From the NCBI GenBank assembly GCA_907165065.1, contig OU015532.1:45671839-45735838 (forward strand): a stretch of DNA of 64,000 nt, in the 5' to 3' direction. The notes beneath the pieces are model-generated. The model did no database searches. It had not been told where the DNA came from and worked only from the letters and a program-made list of their open reading frames with translations. A program made the position numbers and the translations under genes. The stretch is from Caprimulgus europaeus (Eukaryota; Chordata; Aves; Caprimulgiformes; Caprimulgidae). Every line of letters starts with the position of its first letter. Position 1 is the first letter of the stretch. Shown here piece after piece: positions 26,526-38,749 of this stretch.

Positions 26526-26565
26526 TTTTATCCGTACGGGCACCGTTTTATCCGTACCGGCACCG
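26526..26565 (+). repeat. 20-bp tandem duplication
   Basis: Two adjacent 20-bp units, each TTTTATCCGTAC followed by a GGGCACCG or CGGCACCG end (one mismatch). They lie at the left shoulder of the intronic GC island. Confidence 0.9.
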
Positions 26566-26629
26566 GTTTTGCAAGAGAGGTTTGTGTTGAAGATGGAAGG
26601 AAAAGCTCGGGTATTTCCTTCCCGTTTCT

Positions 26630-27298
26630 AAATAAAGCAACGGCCACCGGTTGCTGTCTGTGTTTTGCTGGGAATCCTGGAAAACTGACGGTATTTTCCC
26701 CCCGTGGTTGGAAACTCCGCAGGTTTCCTGGTTACAGCCAGGCTCACATCAAACCTCCCGAGATGTTTAGGCTGCGGTCGGTTGGATGCCAATGGGGTGG
26801 AGGGAGCACCGGTGTCCCCGTCACGGGAGGCGGTTGGGGACACGGGGACACCCACCCCCCCGCCACAAGCTGACGCGTCCCGGGGCTCCCAGAGGCGAAT
26901 GGGTGGAGTGGCGGGAACCCGGGATGGGGACGCCGGTCGCACTCAGCCGGGTCACCGGGACCTGCCCCAGCGTTGGTCCCGGGTGTTTCGTTAAGGGGAC
27001 CGCGTGATGTCACCCGTTAGGTAACGGGAGCCGCCGCACTGACGGAACCTCCTCCTCCCTCCCCGGGGCGGGTGAGGACGGGTCCCGCCGAGAGGGATCC
27101 CCCGCCCACCGCACCGACCGCCGGGGCCAGCAGGAGGCGCTGCGGCGCCGCGGCGGGGCGGGGCCACAGGGATGCGGCCATTTCCCGCCGCCGCCGCCGC
27201 CGGGCACGATGGCTCCGCCCGCCCGCCAGCCCCCCCCTCACCCCCACCGAGGTCCCGTCCCTCACAACCCGGCCCCGGCCATCCTGGGGTCAGTGTTG
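26630..27298. promoter_or_regulatory. GC-rich, CpG-rich island inside HSD17B12 intron 1
   Basis: A sharp rise in GC and CpG, strongest at 26,780-27,290, about 11.5 kb into intron 1. It contains a CRE-like TGATGTCA (27,005-27,012) next to a perfect palindrome of CCCGTTA and TAACGGG (27,013-27,028), which reads as two divergent MYB-like sites. A CCG-repeat run lies at about 27,184-27,202. It could be an alternative or antisense promoter or enhancer, or just a GC-rich minisatellite remnant. No convincing coding exon is seen. Confidence 0.5.
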
Positions 27299-27299
27299 G

Positions 27300-27786
27300 G
27301 CACCTCACTCCAAGAAGGACCTGGAGGTGCTGGAGCGTGTCCAGAGAAGGGCACCGGAGCTGGGGAAGGGTCTGGAGCACAAGTGTGCTGAGTTCCCGGC
27401 TGAGGGAACTGGGGGTGTTGAGCCTGGAGAAAAGGAGGCTGAGGGGAGACCTTCTGGCTCTGTCCAAGTCCCTGACAGGAGGGTGGAGAGAGGTGGGGGT
27501 GGGTCTGTTCAACCAAGGACCAAGGGACAGGACAAGAGGAAATGGGCTCCAGTTGCACCAAGGGCAGTTGAGATGGGATGTGAGGAAGAATTTCTTTGCT
27601 GAAAGGGTTCTGAGGCATTGGAAGGGGTTGCCCAGGGCAGTGGTGGAGTCCCCATCCCTGGAGGGATTGAAGAGTCGTGTAGACACAGTGCTGAGGGACA
27701 TGGGTCAGTGGGGACTTGTCAGTGTTGGGTTCATGGTTGGACTCGATGAGCTTAAAGGTCTTTTCCAACCAAAATGACTCTATGGA
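27300..27786 (+). mobile_element. CR1 LINE 3' fragment at the edge of the intronic GC island
   Basis: Begins CACCTCACTCCAAGAAGGAC and ends AATGACTCTATGGA. It lies directly against the right side of the GC-rich island, and open frames running through both are artefacts. Confidence 0.92.
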
Positions 27787-29364
27787 TCCTTACACCAAGG
27801 ACCCTCCCCATCAAGCCTCCCCACAACCTCTTTCCAAGGCCTTCATTGCAATCTCCCTTTTCATTTAGAGTCCTCCACTCAAGGAAGTGGTGACAGGACT
27901 CTTTGGCTTGTCCCAAACACATTGACCAAGCATCACTCAGAAAAACAAAACAAACAAAAAAATCAAAAAAACCCCCCAAAAAAACCCAAAAAACCTCATC
28001 AAAACACTGCTGTCCCAAAAGCAACAGGACATGGACATCAGCACCTTGAATACAGGACAACTGGGGCACAGCACGGTCTGGAAAGGTCACTGTTAGAAGC
28101 AGAGCAGCCCACCCCACCAGCAAATTAATACACTAATGAATTTAGCAACGTCAATCACACTAAAAACGGCCATTGTGGAAGTAGCTTGTATCAGATTTAC
28201 AAAGACACCTTAAGTGGAGGGTGGAAATAAATAAATCCAAAACAAACACACCCACATTACTGCTCCAAGATTTAGGAATAAGGGCAAAACTTCAGGCTGC
28301 AGAAAATCCACCACTAATAAGATTATAAGCAGGAACAGGACTGAGTATTAAAAGTTATGTTTGGCATCCTTTGCTTAGATGCATTCCATACTACTAATCC
28401 CACCCCCCCCCAAAAAAAAGTAAGCCTTTAAAAATGAAAATAGAAATCAACTACAGAAAACACTATTTTAAAACAATATGCACTTATAAAATATATTCTT
28501 ATTCCAATCTATTTCCTCTATTTGTGCTGAAAGTGAGTTGGAGAAGGAGAAAGAAAAAAAAAGCAAAGCTGCAAGGAGATAAATTCTAGGTTAATTTGTA
28601 AGAGACATGTTTTCAATCCAAAGCTTACTAACAGTGACTGAAACAAGCTCGTCTACGCTGGTACATCACACTAACATTTTTTCTGAACAAATGCATTATT
28701 TTCCTATGTTGGCAAGGCAACGTTTCATATCAGAACTTCCACACTTTGATTTTAACCACAACCAGTGACAGCGTAGAAGTGAAGAATCCAGCTGGGATGA
28801 GATCCTACCACAATTCTGCGTAGCTGGCAGCTTGAAAATCCACCTCTTACCTTGTAAGCCAGGAAAGTTTAGTCAAAATAACTTCCAAATTAACAGATTT
28901 CCTACTCCCCCCTTCCATTTTCAAATACTGTAAAACATCAAGATTTCAATTCCCAGATTTAAGAGTTTTAAACATAGCCCAATACAACTTGTCTGTCCCT
29001 AAGGAGAAGTCCTCACAGAAAGAACAGAGCACTAAAACTACTGTGTAAGGAGTGACTTTAAGTTTTCTTCAAATTAAGTCCATAACTGGCAAATCAATAC
29101 AAGACCATCATCCCAGACTTTGAAAAGGAAAGGAGCTTGTTAGAACTTGTTAGCAAGGATCTCCACAACCATACCCTGCAGCTCCCAAACAAGCCTCTCA
29201 ACACCCTGACACGGGGTCTGTGTACACACCACTCACCCTGACCCACAGGAAACACAGCAAAACAAGACTTTGGAATGGCCCATCAAGATGGGGCCAAGCA
29301 ACAGAAGTGACAGTTTGAGACAGAAAAGCTGCAGGATGTCACCCAACCATTTAGAACTCATTTA

Positions 29365-29582
29365 GAATCACAGCATTATTCAGGTTGGAAAAGACCTCTA
29401 AGATCATCAAGTCCAACCATCAACCCAACACCACCATGCCCACTAAACCATGTCCCTAAGTGACACATCTACACATCTTTTAAATACCTCCAGGGATGGT
29501 GACTCAACCACTTCCCTGAGCAGCCTGTTCCAATGCTTGATAACCCTTTTGGTGAAGAAATTTTTCCTAATATCCAATTTGA
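29365..29582 (-). mobile_element. CR1 LINE 3' fragment
   Basis: Inverted CR1 3' end (AGAATCACAGCATTATTCAG, then TTGGAAAAGACCTCTAAGAT), about 215 bp. Confidence 0.9.
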
Positions 29583-29821
29583 CCCACAGTAAAGCAGTCT
29601 AAGGAGCATAAATAGCCAAAATTGACCAATCTTCTGCAGGGCAGACTCCTTAACCAGATCACCACAGAACACATGAAACACCAGTGCCAGCACAAGGAGG
29701 AGAAAAGCAGAATATCTCTCCATCTACTTTCTTCTCTCCCTACACCAAACACTTAGATCAGAAAGCCACAAGGTAAAACCACGCACTCGGTCTTCTCGTG
29801 ACTGACAATATCTCATTATTT

Positions 29822-30017
29822 GTGAGGGTGGTAAGACACTGGCCCAGGTTGGCCAGAGAAGCTGTGGCTGCTCCTCCCTGGAAGTGCTCAAGGCCAGGTT
29901 GCATGAGACTTTGAGCAACCTGGTCTAGTGGAAGGTGTCCCTGCTGCTGGCAGGGGGGTTGGAACTGGATGAGCTTTCAGGTCCCTCCCAACCCAAACCA
30001 GTCTGGGATTCTATGAA
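29822..30017 (+). mobile_element. CR1 LINE 3' fragment
   Basis: Starts TTGTGAGGGTGGTAAGACAC and ends GTCTGGGATTCTATGA. By eye it is a third subfamily, shared with 32,935 and 39,545. Confidence 0.9.
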
Positions 30018-32934
30018 GCCGACATCGCCTGAGAGAGGCAGCAAACTGATTCCAGTGCAGAACGAGGCCCTGGAGGTTGGAGTGAACATCCAGATCACAA
30101 CTAGCATTGGCAAAAAAATAGCCAAGGTGAAGAACCAGCCCAGCAAATGGGAGATCTTGGATCAGAATCTAGGAGCCAACACAAAACTGCGGAGCCCCAA
30201 AATTTTGATGCAGATCTGAAGACAGAATTAGGGCTACTGGGACAAAGAGACCAAGGTAAAGATTTTGTATTAGGACACACCACTTGCCTTTAAGCACAAC
30301 TGAGTTGATCAGAGCACAGATCCCTTTCTGCCACACCAGATAGAGACAGAGTTGGACATGCAGGGCATCTGAGGGCAGGAGCAAACACCAAGACACCCCA
30401 ACTCTAACTCCTCGGTCAACTTCTGACAGGGTAGCAGCCTCTTCCAGCAGCACAGCAATCCTTTACTTGCCCTATCCTTCTCCCTCCTGTTAGGGGTCTG
30501 AGCTGTGCTGAATCCCCTCTGCTCTGGAGATGGGAAGCTCCTGTGGCTGATGGGACTGAGACACGAGGAATCCTGGGCATATTCAAGAAAAAAAAAATAT
30601 ATATATTTGTGAAAACTATCAACAAGTAATGAGTTTATAGATCAAATGCCTTTGCTGGCAGGGTAAGAATCCTGGGGAAGGAAGCAGAGGGACTGAAGCC
30701 CATGGGAAACAGGTCAACCTGAGGCTTCAGAAGAGGTACAAGGGAAGAGTTGTGGGGGAACAGATGGCTGGACACAGATGAGGAACGTGAAACTGGGACT
30801 TACTGGAACAAGGATCCAGTGGTGGAGTATGGAGAAGAGCAGCGTGCAAGCATAAGCCAGACACTGTAGATAGTTCTCTGCCTTCTGCTTTCCACACCTA
30901 CACACATCTTTGCACACCTCCATGAACCTCTGCATCTAAAAGTAGGTACTAGAGACTTAGGAAGGAGACCAGACTCTTTAGTCTCTGCTCAACAGTTTCT
31001 TCCCCTCAACCACAAAAAAGCTTTTGCCCCATTGAGCTTATCCCACACCTCCCATTCCCCTTCTCTCATTACAGCTTTTCTCCCTTTCCCTTTCAGTGGA
31101 AGTCTTCTAACAGACACAGAAATCCTTTGGAAAATCTTTGTGATTAATGATTAATGTCATTAATTAATTTGTGATTAATGTCCCTAGAGCTGAGCTCCTC
31201 ACCCCTGTTCTTCCTTGTCCAGTAAGCATAGAGCTCCTCAAGAAGTGGAAGTGGAGCTGTCTCTCTGGCACGACTGATGTCCTACACCCTCCTATGACAC
31301 TGTGAGGCTCAGGATTCCTGAAGAGGAGAAAACAGGAAGGAGGTACTAAAAACTGACAGAAAAAAACCCACAAGCAACCAAAACCAAATCCTGTTCAGTC
31401 AACTAGACCTGTAAGTACCACACATAGAGAGACCATGCCTCAACCTGAGCCACACAGCTGTGTCCCACGCTCTTTGGGACAACCAAGTCATGAGAGAAAC
31501 ACAAGAGAACCCTCAGGAGAGAAAGAAGCAGGGAGGGTGACATGAAAATGGAAAAGTACAAGAAACAAAGGGACAGACACTGCTTTCCCTGAGGCTCAGC
31601 TCCTGGACATCTCATCTCCAGTTTTAAGAACTACTACACAAGAGGTTTCTTTCAAAACCTACAGCCAAGCCCAGGATTTTAGGTGTCACCAGCTGTTGCT
31701 GAGGGCAGGGGAGTGAATGAAAAGCCCAGGAGGAAATTTGGCACCTAGCTCTTTTCCAGTGTTAGCAGGAGAAGCTCATCCTGCAGATGGGGATTCCAGC
31801 TCTGCTCATGACTCACCCAGGGGGTGATGGTGTACTGCTCTAGACTGCAACTCCAGGACTCTGGGAACTTGCACAGATTTGGAAAAGAAAATAGTACATT
31901 AAGATTAAATAATCAGGAGTCTAAAATAGCAGATTTAAGGTAGAATCCTTTTGTGCTATTAACAATCCCACAGGGGAAGGAAGTCAAATAGCCCCAGTTC
32001 CAGCTTTTTCAGATATTAATGTACTCAATCTGAGAAGTGTTTTGCTTTTCTCCAGGAACCTAGGTTTCCTAAATTTCCTAAAGCCTATCAATAAATGAGC
32101 AACAGAAGTCATCTGAAGCTACAAGCAGCAACCCTAAATCTAATTAGGCAAGTGATTAAACCACACAAGCCCAACATGAAATGCTTTACCCACTATCTCC
32201 CCTGTTTATCCCCCATTTGTGTTCATACACAAGCCTAAAGAATCACATCTGGCATTTCTGTTAGATTAATTAGGAATGATATCTTCTCACCATCAACCCT
32301 TCCATAGCAGTGATGATCATCCCAACCCTATGGATTAGGAATGAAAATATTCCTAAAACACAGAAACCTACCAAAAAGCAAACAGCACCTGCCCTCCACT
32401 CACCACCATTAGCTTTTTTGTTGGGAGGTGGAGAGACCACACCACAGCACTTAACTCTCCTTCTCTGTTCCTGCAATTAAACATGGCAAAGCCTCTTTGT
32501 ATTCTGATTCCTGAATGCTTCCACCCAGAATTTCACTTGAAAAAGTGAAAAGCATCTCAAAAAAACCCCCAGGAGAACAGAAGTGCTCACACCAAATCAA
32601 ACTCTAGAGCTTGAGATGATGAGGCTGGTTGATGTTGAGGTTGGTGGTGCCCACACATACATATTCAGTCTCAACAGCTGCTGACACAAGCCAGAAGTGA
32701 AGTGCTGAAGCCCATCAGCAGGGACACAGCAGAACTAGAGATGGACTCTGGACTCATGGGCTCTAAGCATTTGCTTTCCCTCTCTTCTTCTGACCAGAGC
32801 ATTCAAGATGGAGCACTTAACGCAACAAGGGTTGAGCAATCCTCCCAAGCAAACATTTTAAACATCGTGTGCAAAGGAAAACACCTGAGTAAAGCAATCA
32901 CAAAGCAGAAAGACAGCAAAAAAACAGAGCAAAC

Positions 32935-33312
32935 TGTGTCCAGTTCTGGGGCCACCAACAGCAGAAGGACATGGAGCTACTGGAGCCAGTCCAGAGGAGG
33001 CCACGAGGATGATGCCAGGGCTGGAGCTCCTCTGCTGTGAGGACAGGCTGAGAGAGTTGGGGCTGTTCAGCCTGGAGAAGAGAAGGCTCCGGGGAGACCT
33101 TCCAGTGGCCTCCCAGTACCTGAAGGGGCTCCAGGAAGGTGGGGAGGGACTTTGGCCAAGGGCAGGGAGTGACAGAACAAGGGGTGATGGCTTGAAACTG
33201 GAAGAGGAGAGATTCAGATGAAGTAGGAGAAAGAAATTCTTTGGTGTGAGGGTGGTGAGACACTGTCCCAGGTCAGCCAGAGAAGCTGTGGCTGCTCCTC
33301 CCTGGAAGTGTT
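32935..33312 (+). mobile_element. CR1 LINE fragment lacking the terminal 3' end
   Basis: Starts near CTGTGTCCAGTTCTGGGGCC and stops at CCTCCCTGGAAGTG, so the last 100 or so bases of CR1 are missing. That is unusual, since CR1 copies normally lose the 5' side. A deletion after insertion is likely. Confidence 0.85.
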
Positions 33313-34818
33313 TCTCCAAGTCTCAATTTCTCCAAATCCCTGAATAGCTGATTCTCCTGAAGAACACGAGATAACCAAAAGCTCTCCCCAAAGCTCCACA
33401 GACACCAGCCAAGCACTCAGCTGCAGGGAAAACAGGGAGTTGGGCTGAGTCTCTCCTCTCACACCCTGCAAAGAACACGGTGCTACGAGAGGTTGTAACC
33501 CCCTTCCTCCCCCCACTAACTACCCCCTCACCACACACTGCACCAGGCTGGCTGCAGATGGTGAGATGTGTGATGTGGTCTGTCAGCTATCACTGCACAT
33601 TGCCAAACAAACACCTGCAAAGCAAGGCTGCACCCCTTTGTGCAACAAGGGTTGAAATGTGTTTGCAGAAAGCAACCAAACAAAAAGCCTTCAGGTAACA
33701 AGGATTTATTTCACTTGATGCTAAGGAGCTTGGAAAATGACGTTGCTTGGGAAAGCTGCTCAGGAGTTAGCACCTGGTCAGCACTCAAGTGAATGTCCTA
33801 TGTACACAGGTCTTAAATTGTCATTAAAATCATTTAACATCTGATTTATTTCATTAAGGTTGTCCTGAGAACTTCATAAGGATCAGGGTGTGTTTTAGAA
33901 GAAGCTCCTTCCAGGGACCACAAGAAGCATCACCTTCTAGATGGAATCTAACTCAAACCATTTACAAGCACAAAATCCAGCTTGGCACTTCCTCCTCTTC
34001 ATCTAAGCATCACATCTCATTAATCTAATGAGATTATTGTTGAGGTCTGATTTAAAGCTTGTTATTACCCCAGCTCCCTGCTCAATTATGAGTTTGGAAA
34101 TCACCTCACAGATTTTTAGTTTTTAAAAGACACAAAGAAGCATCAACTCCACTGCTCGTGCACCCACTTATAGACATTTTTCACATCTCCTTTAGCAGCC
34201 CTGATACCCAAAAATCACTATTTTTAGATGCTGGCTGATGCATGGTCAACATGTAACCCATGTGAAATCAAAGAAGCCATGAAGAACAGGCAGAGAGCAG
34301 CTCACCCAGCTTTGCTGCCGATGAAAGAACTTCTTGTTCAACATTTACACAGGAACACAACGGTTTAAGACTTGAATAAGGGGTTTTTGTCTAAAAGCAA
34401 ATCACAGAAAGTTAGAGGCAGTTGAGAGCACCCTCCTGATTAATGACCTCTTACAGATCCTTTTTTTTTTTCTTTTTTAACAAATCTAGAGCAAATTGCC
34501 CACATTTAGTTATTTTTTGCACGTTAGTGAATAAACTCCAAGAAGCTTTAATTAAAGCAAGCTCATCTTCCCAAACATTCCTTGGCCCCAGGACAAGTGT
34601 ACAGCTGTTTTCACCACATAAGAAAGCCTCACCGCTATCAGACCATTTGGAATCACTAAATGTGCCATTATTCAACCACCTCTGTATCTCAAAGGCACTG
34701 GAGGAGGGGGAGAAGGGGACTCTTTTCTAAGCCTTTCTTTGAGTGTCATACAGTCAATTATATAGTTCAAATAAACTGTGTTTCCAGTTAACACATCAGT
34801 TACAGCAGATTGGGAAAA

Positions 34819-34871
34819 ATATATATATATTTATTATTAATATATTTATTATTAATATATTTATTATTAAA
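34819..34871 (+). repeat. AT microsatellite with 15-bp unit
   Basis: A short TA run followed by three copies of ATATATTTATTATTA. Confidence 0.92.
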
Positions 34872-35079
34872 ATAGTTGTAATTTTGAGCCAGGGAAAAAG
34901 AAAAAGAGCAAAGTTTAAGCATCTGACACGACCAACATGTTGGAAGTTTTAGAGCATCACATCACTCCGAGTTGTAGTGCCCAGTGTATTTTGAATATCC
35001 AAACTTGTAGTGCTGGTGGATTTTGAGTGTAAAAAGTTGATTATTTGCATATACCAAACTGTTTTGATCTCACAGCTGA

Positions 35080-35140
35080 GCAGGAGGCTGGACTAAAGGC
35101 CTCCTGAGATCCCTCCCAGTCTGGATTACCATAGGATTTT
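35080..35140 (+). mobile_element. CR1 LINE 3' tail
   Basis: A short remnant with GGAGGCTGGACTAAAGGCCT and then GAGATCCCTCCCAGTCTGGA. Confidence 0.7.
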
Positions 35141-36995
35141 GACTTCATTTCACCAAGTTAATGAAGGGAAGGGGCACAAAACCTATTTCACCTTTTCCAG
35201 AAGAAGAGGTGGCTTCCTAAAATAGGAGCTGCAGCTCCTCAGGGCGGGAGCTGTGACAGCAGCAGTCGGTTCCCTGCTCCAGGAGACGCTCAACTGTCAA
35301 TGGCAGAGAAGCAAGGTGGCAACGGGACACTCATCCAACCTCAGGAAATACCCTTAGGGACCACAACCAGGGGAAGGCAGGGGAGCAGCCACATCTTTGC
35401 TGTATTCTTGGTGATTTCAGAGTGACTCCTTGGCACTCTGATCCCATCAAGTCTGTGGTTTATTTAGCTAAACTCTTTTCCAAGCGAGTGAATTGTTATT
35501 CTTACCTTCTGCTGTCAATTTATGAGGCACCCTCCAGGTACAGAGCACTCAACCCAAGAGTTTTCATTCTATTCTCACTCAAGATACACCCAGAAATCCC
35601 ACCTCAAGACAACATCCACTCAACCTCCCTCATCACTGCACAGGAGCCAAAACAAAGTCAGAGGTGAGTTATGGGGAAAGAAAACCAGAAGAGCTGCATG
35701 CAGAGCTGCACACATCAGCATAACCATAGAAAATAGATTATTTGTGTCAAAACAGCTCCAATTTAAAGCAGTACAAACCTAATTTTTTCAGAGTATGTTA
35801 CCAGTTCACATAGTTCCTCCTCCTCACAGCTGCTCCTTCTAAATACCAGCAAATCAGAAGCAATTGCACATGTACAACCAAAAACCCACTAAAAAAAGAG
35901 AAGGAAAGAATTTGCAACTCTGCTTCAGAGGTGCAGAAGAGTTAAAGGGCGGTGAGGAGCCCTTACAAAAGGGTTCCTACAGGCTTTCTCCTTTTTGTAA
36001 AGTCTCTTTCTAGTTGCCCAGCAGAAGGAATGCATTGTCACAGTCATGGCAGCAGCTCGTTAGCATCAAACCCAGCGGATTTTAAACGCCTGGGAGAGGA
36101 GGAAATGCACTTCTCCCCACAGTAATTCATTCATTCTCAAGGTGACCCGAGATATCTGCAGCTCTCACCTTCATCCTCCTCTCCAGGAGGAGAGAAACCA
36201 GAGAGTGACCCCAGCCTCTCGCTGGTGCCACAACACACTCCAGAGCAAACCACCCCGCTGCTTATTCCCACCGAGACAACCTCTCCCTGTTTCAGATGGA
36301 ACCTGTGGCTGCTGCCCCAGTGAAGCAGCATCTCACCCACATCAGCAGCACGAGCAGGACTCACTGATGATGGCCACGTGTCTTTCTACAGTGACAGCTC
36401 AGGACCAAGGTAGCAAGCACCATCACCCCACTTCTCCATCCTCCTCGGCGTTGCAGCCATGCTCCCGCTTCAGAGCAGGAGTAACAGCCACAGGGAACAG
36501 TTCTGTGAATTTAGCTGCACTGCCAACGCTCCTCTTCCTCCTAAACACTGACAGAGGACACTCACACCACAGTTCTCTGTTCAGGGGATGTCCAAGGATG
36601 CGACTGAGGAAAGATCCATTGTCTACAGCTGGTGGTTCCAGCTGATAAGCTGGTGTTTAGTTCAAGCACTGCAAACTTCCACGCTGAAACCAGGCAGAAC
36701 AAGCTGAAGTACCCACCAAAAAGCTTCTGTGATGCACCACAGGGCAGCAGACAATGGATGACCCAGTCATATACTCAAAACCAACTTTGGAAAGTCAGAG
36801 AGGCTTGGGGTCTCCTGTGCCAACCCTGTCTTTATGAGGCATGATGTACCTTGTCCAAAGCACGGCTGCTCTACTTCAAGCCCTGACACGCTCTGGGACC
36901 ACGCACCCTGCCAGCACCGTTCCTGCTTTACTGATGTCTCTCTCACACATTACCCCACTGTGTCTTCACACACAAGTTCTGTGTTGGCTCTTGCA

Positions 36996-37700
36996 GAGGT
37001 TGTGGATTACCACGTTCATTAAGCTGACCATGAGGTTGTGGGTAACCACATTCATTAATGAAGTTGACCATGAGCCAGCAATGGGACCTCATGGCCAAGA
37101 AGACCAACAGTATCCTGGGGGGCATTCAGAAAAGTGTGGCCAGCAGGTCAAGGGAAGTTCTCCTCCCTCTCTGCTCTGCCCTGGTGAGGCCACATCTGGA
37201 GTCTGTGTCCAGTTCTGGGCTCCCCAGTTCAAGAAAGAGGAGGAACTACTGGAGAGAGTCCAGGGGAGGGCTGTGAAGGTGATGAGGGGCCTGGAGCATC
37301 TCTCTGATGAGGAGAGGCTGAGACACCTGGGTCTGTTCAGCCTGGAGAAGAGCAGACTGAGAGGGGATCTCATCAATGCTGATCAATACCTACAGGGTGG
37401 GTGTCAAGAGGATGGGATCAGACTCTTCTCAGTGGTGCCCAGTGACAGGACAAGGGGCACAAACTGGAACACAGGAGGTTCCATCTGAAGATGAGGAAAA
37501 GCTTCTTTCCTGTGAGGGTGCCAGAGCCCTGGGACAGGCTGCCCAGAGAGGGTGTGGAGTCTCCATCTCTGGAGATGTTCAAACCCACCTGGACACTTTC
37601 CTGTGCAACCTGGTGTAAGGAACCTGCTTTGGCAGGGGGGTTGGACTGGATGATCTCCTGAGCTCCCTTCCAACCCCCACCACCCTGTGACGCTGTGATT
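36996..37700 (+). mobile_element. CR1 LINE 3' fragment, longest copy in the window
   Basis: Runs from a duplicated 36-bp segment (36,996-37,031 and 37,032-37,072) through ATGAGCCAGCAATGGGACCT to the CR1 3' end near CCACCACCCTGTGACGCTG. It ends just outside the HSD17B12 CpG island. Confidence 0.9.
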
Positions 37701-38168
37701 AGCCCTGCAACCTACACCAGCCTGCTGTGGGGCTGCTGTACCTGTACGTCCCCCACCCAGGCACAGGACTTTCCCTTCCCACTGCCTCTGGGAAGAGCAG
37801 AGTGGAGAACTCCCTTGCCCTGACCCGTTCCACCGGCAGACAAGTCCTTTCGAACTCCTCATCGTTACTTAACATCCGCGGTACGGCCTCAGGCTACGCT
37901 GGCAGGGACGCTCCTTCCCCGGCGTGCTCCCGGGAACCGGAGAAGGTGGGTCCGACCGTTCCCCGGTGATACCGGCTGCGGTGGGTCCATCCACAAGGCT
38001 GCTCCGCTTCTCGGGGTGGGGGGGGTCACCGCTGCTGTCACCGCCTCCGCGGGGAGGGGCAGTCCCGTCCCAGACTGGAGAGGGGCCGGTGTGCGGGAGC
38101 GCGGGGCGGAGACAAGGACACACACGTTTCCCGCAGCCTCTCGGTTAGGGAAGCCTGTTCCCTACCGC

Positions 38169-38194
38169 GGGGGGGGGGGGGGGGGGGGGGGGGG
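38169..38194 (+). repeat. Homopolymer run of 26 G
   Basis: An uninterrupted run of 26 G on the plus strand, 387 bases into intron 1 from the exon 1 donor (C-run on the gene strand). It can form G-quadruplexes and is prone to length error in sequencing and assembly. Confidence 0.95.
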
Positions 38195-38580
38195 AGCCGA
38201 GCCGGCTCATCCGGGGGCGGCGGGGACGGGGCGGGCGTGACGTCAGCGATGAGGTGCGGAGCCGCCCGCCCGCGCCGTGGCCCGGAGGGAGCGGGAACCG
38301 GCACGGCGGCCGCTCCCCGCGCCAGGCAGCAGGACCGGCTGCCCGGGGAGGGCCCGGCCCGAAGTTCGAACCCACCGCGCCCGCCCGCCCGCTGCGCTCC
38401 GGCCCCAACACCCCGCGTCTCCCTCAGCGCCTTCCCGCCCCGCGACTTCCGCGGGGCGCCCGAGCCCGGCTGCGCGGGGGCGGCCCCTCAGCGCTGCCCC
38501 GGGGCGGCCACACCGCCGCCCGCGCTCCCCGGGAGGGGATGGGGAGGGGGAATGGAGGGGGGACCGGGCCGCGCACTCAC

Positions 38581-38749
38581 CTGCCCAGGCGCCCAGCCGG
38601 GGTCCCACGGCGGCGGCGCCGCTGCCCAGCACCCAGAGGCGGAGGCCGGTCAGCAGACGGTACGAGGCCCTTGCCGCCGCGTACAGCGCGCCCAGGGCGC
38701 CCACCCAGTAGAGGAGGCCGGCGGCCGGGAGCGCGCCCAGCCCCGCCAT
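38581..38749 (-). CDS. HSD17B12: HSD17B12 exon 1 (coding part), N-terminal membrane anchor
   Basis: HSD17B12 is an ER-membrane short-chain dehydrogenase. It reduces 3-ketoacyl-CoA in the second step of very-long-chain fatty-acid elongation and can also act on estrone. This exon encodes residues 1-56 plus one base. It begins M-A-G-L-G-A-L-P-A-A-G, followed by L-L-Y-W-V-G, which matches the vertebrate family N-terminus, and ends in L-G-A-W-A just before the Rossmann fold. Residues about 4-26 are hydrophobic and fit a signal anchor. The start is chosen by family alignment and has a strong context (A at -3, G at +4). The exon ends in GCAG followed by a GTGAGT donor at 38,580-38,575, in phase 1. 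It lies inside a CpG island. The frame stays open upstream as far as an ATG at 38,977, so an N-terminal extension is formally possible but has no family support. Identification is from remembered family similarity and is strong. Confidence 0.93.

Larger units (their letters stand above)
7821..38580 (-). other. HSD17B12: HSD17B12 intron 1 (about 30.8 kb)
   Basis: The intron runs from the exon 1 donor to the exon 2 acceptor. Features inside it are listed separately: CR1 copies, the pyrimidine tract, minisatellites and a GC-rich island. I see no supported gene in the stretches 8,780-11,700, 13,010-13,985, 14,370-15,886, 16,860-17,625, 17,830-18,985, 19,950-24,015, 27,790-29,364, 30,020-32,930, 33,315-35,080 or 35,140-36,995. 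Those contain unique intronic sequence with scattered poly-A or poly-T runs. Confidence 0.85.

Noticed and set aside
27072-27777. Frames of 176-236 codons spanning the intronic GC island and CR1
   Set aside because: Half comes from GC-rich DNA and half from a CR1 fragment; no family match in either part.
36142-36645. 167-codon plus-strand frame in intron 1
   Set aside because: Ser/His/Pro-rich, no recognised domain, antisense within an intron, length compatible with chance.
38362-38373. GTTCGAACCC resembling a tRNA B box
   Set aside because: No matching A box, acceptor stem or cloverleaf can be drawn around it; it is a chance match in a CpG island.
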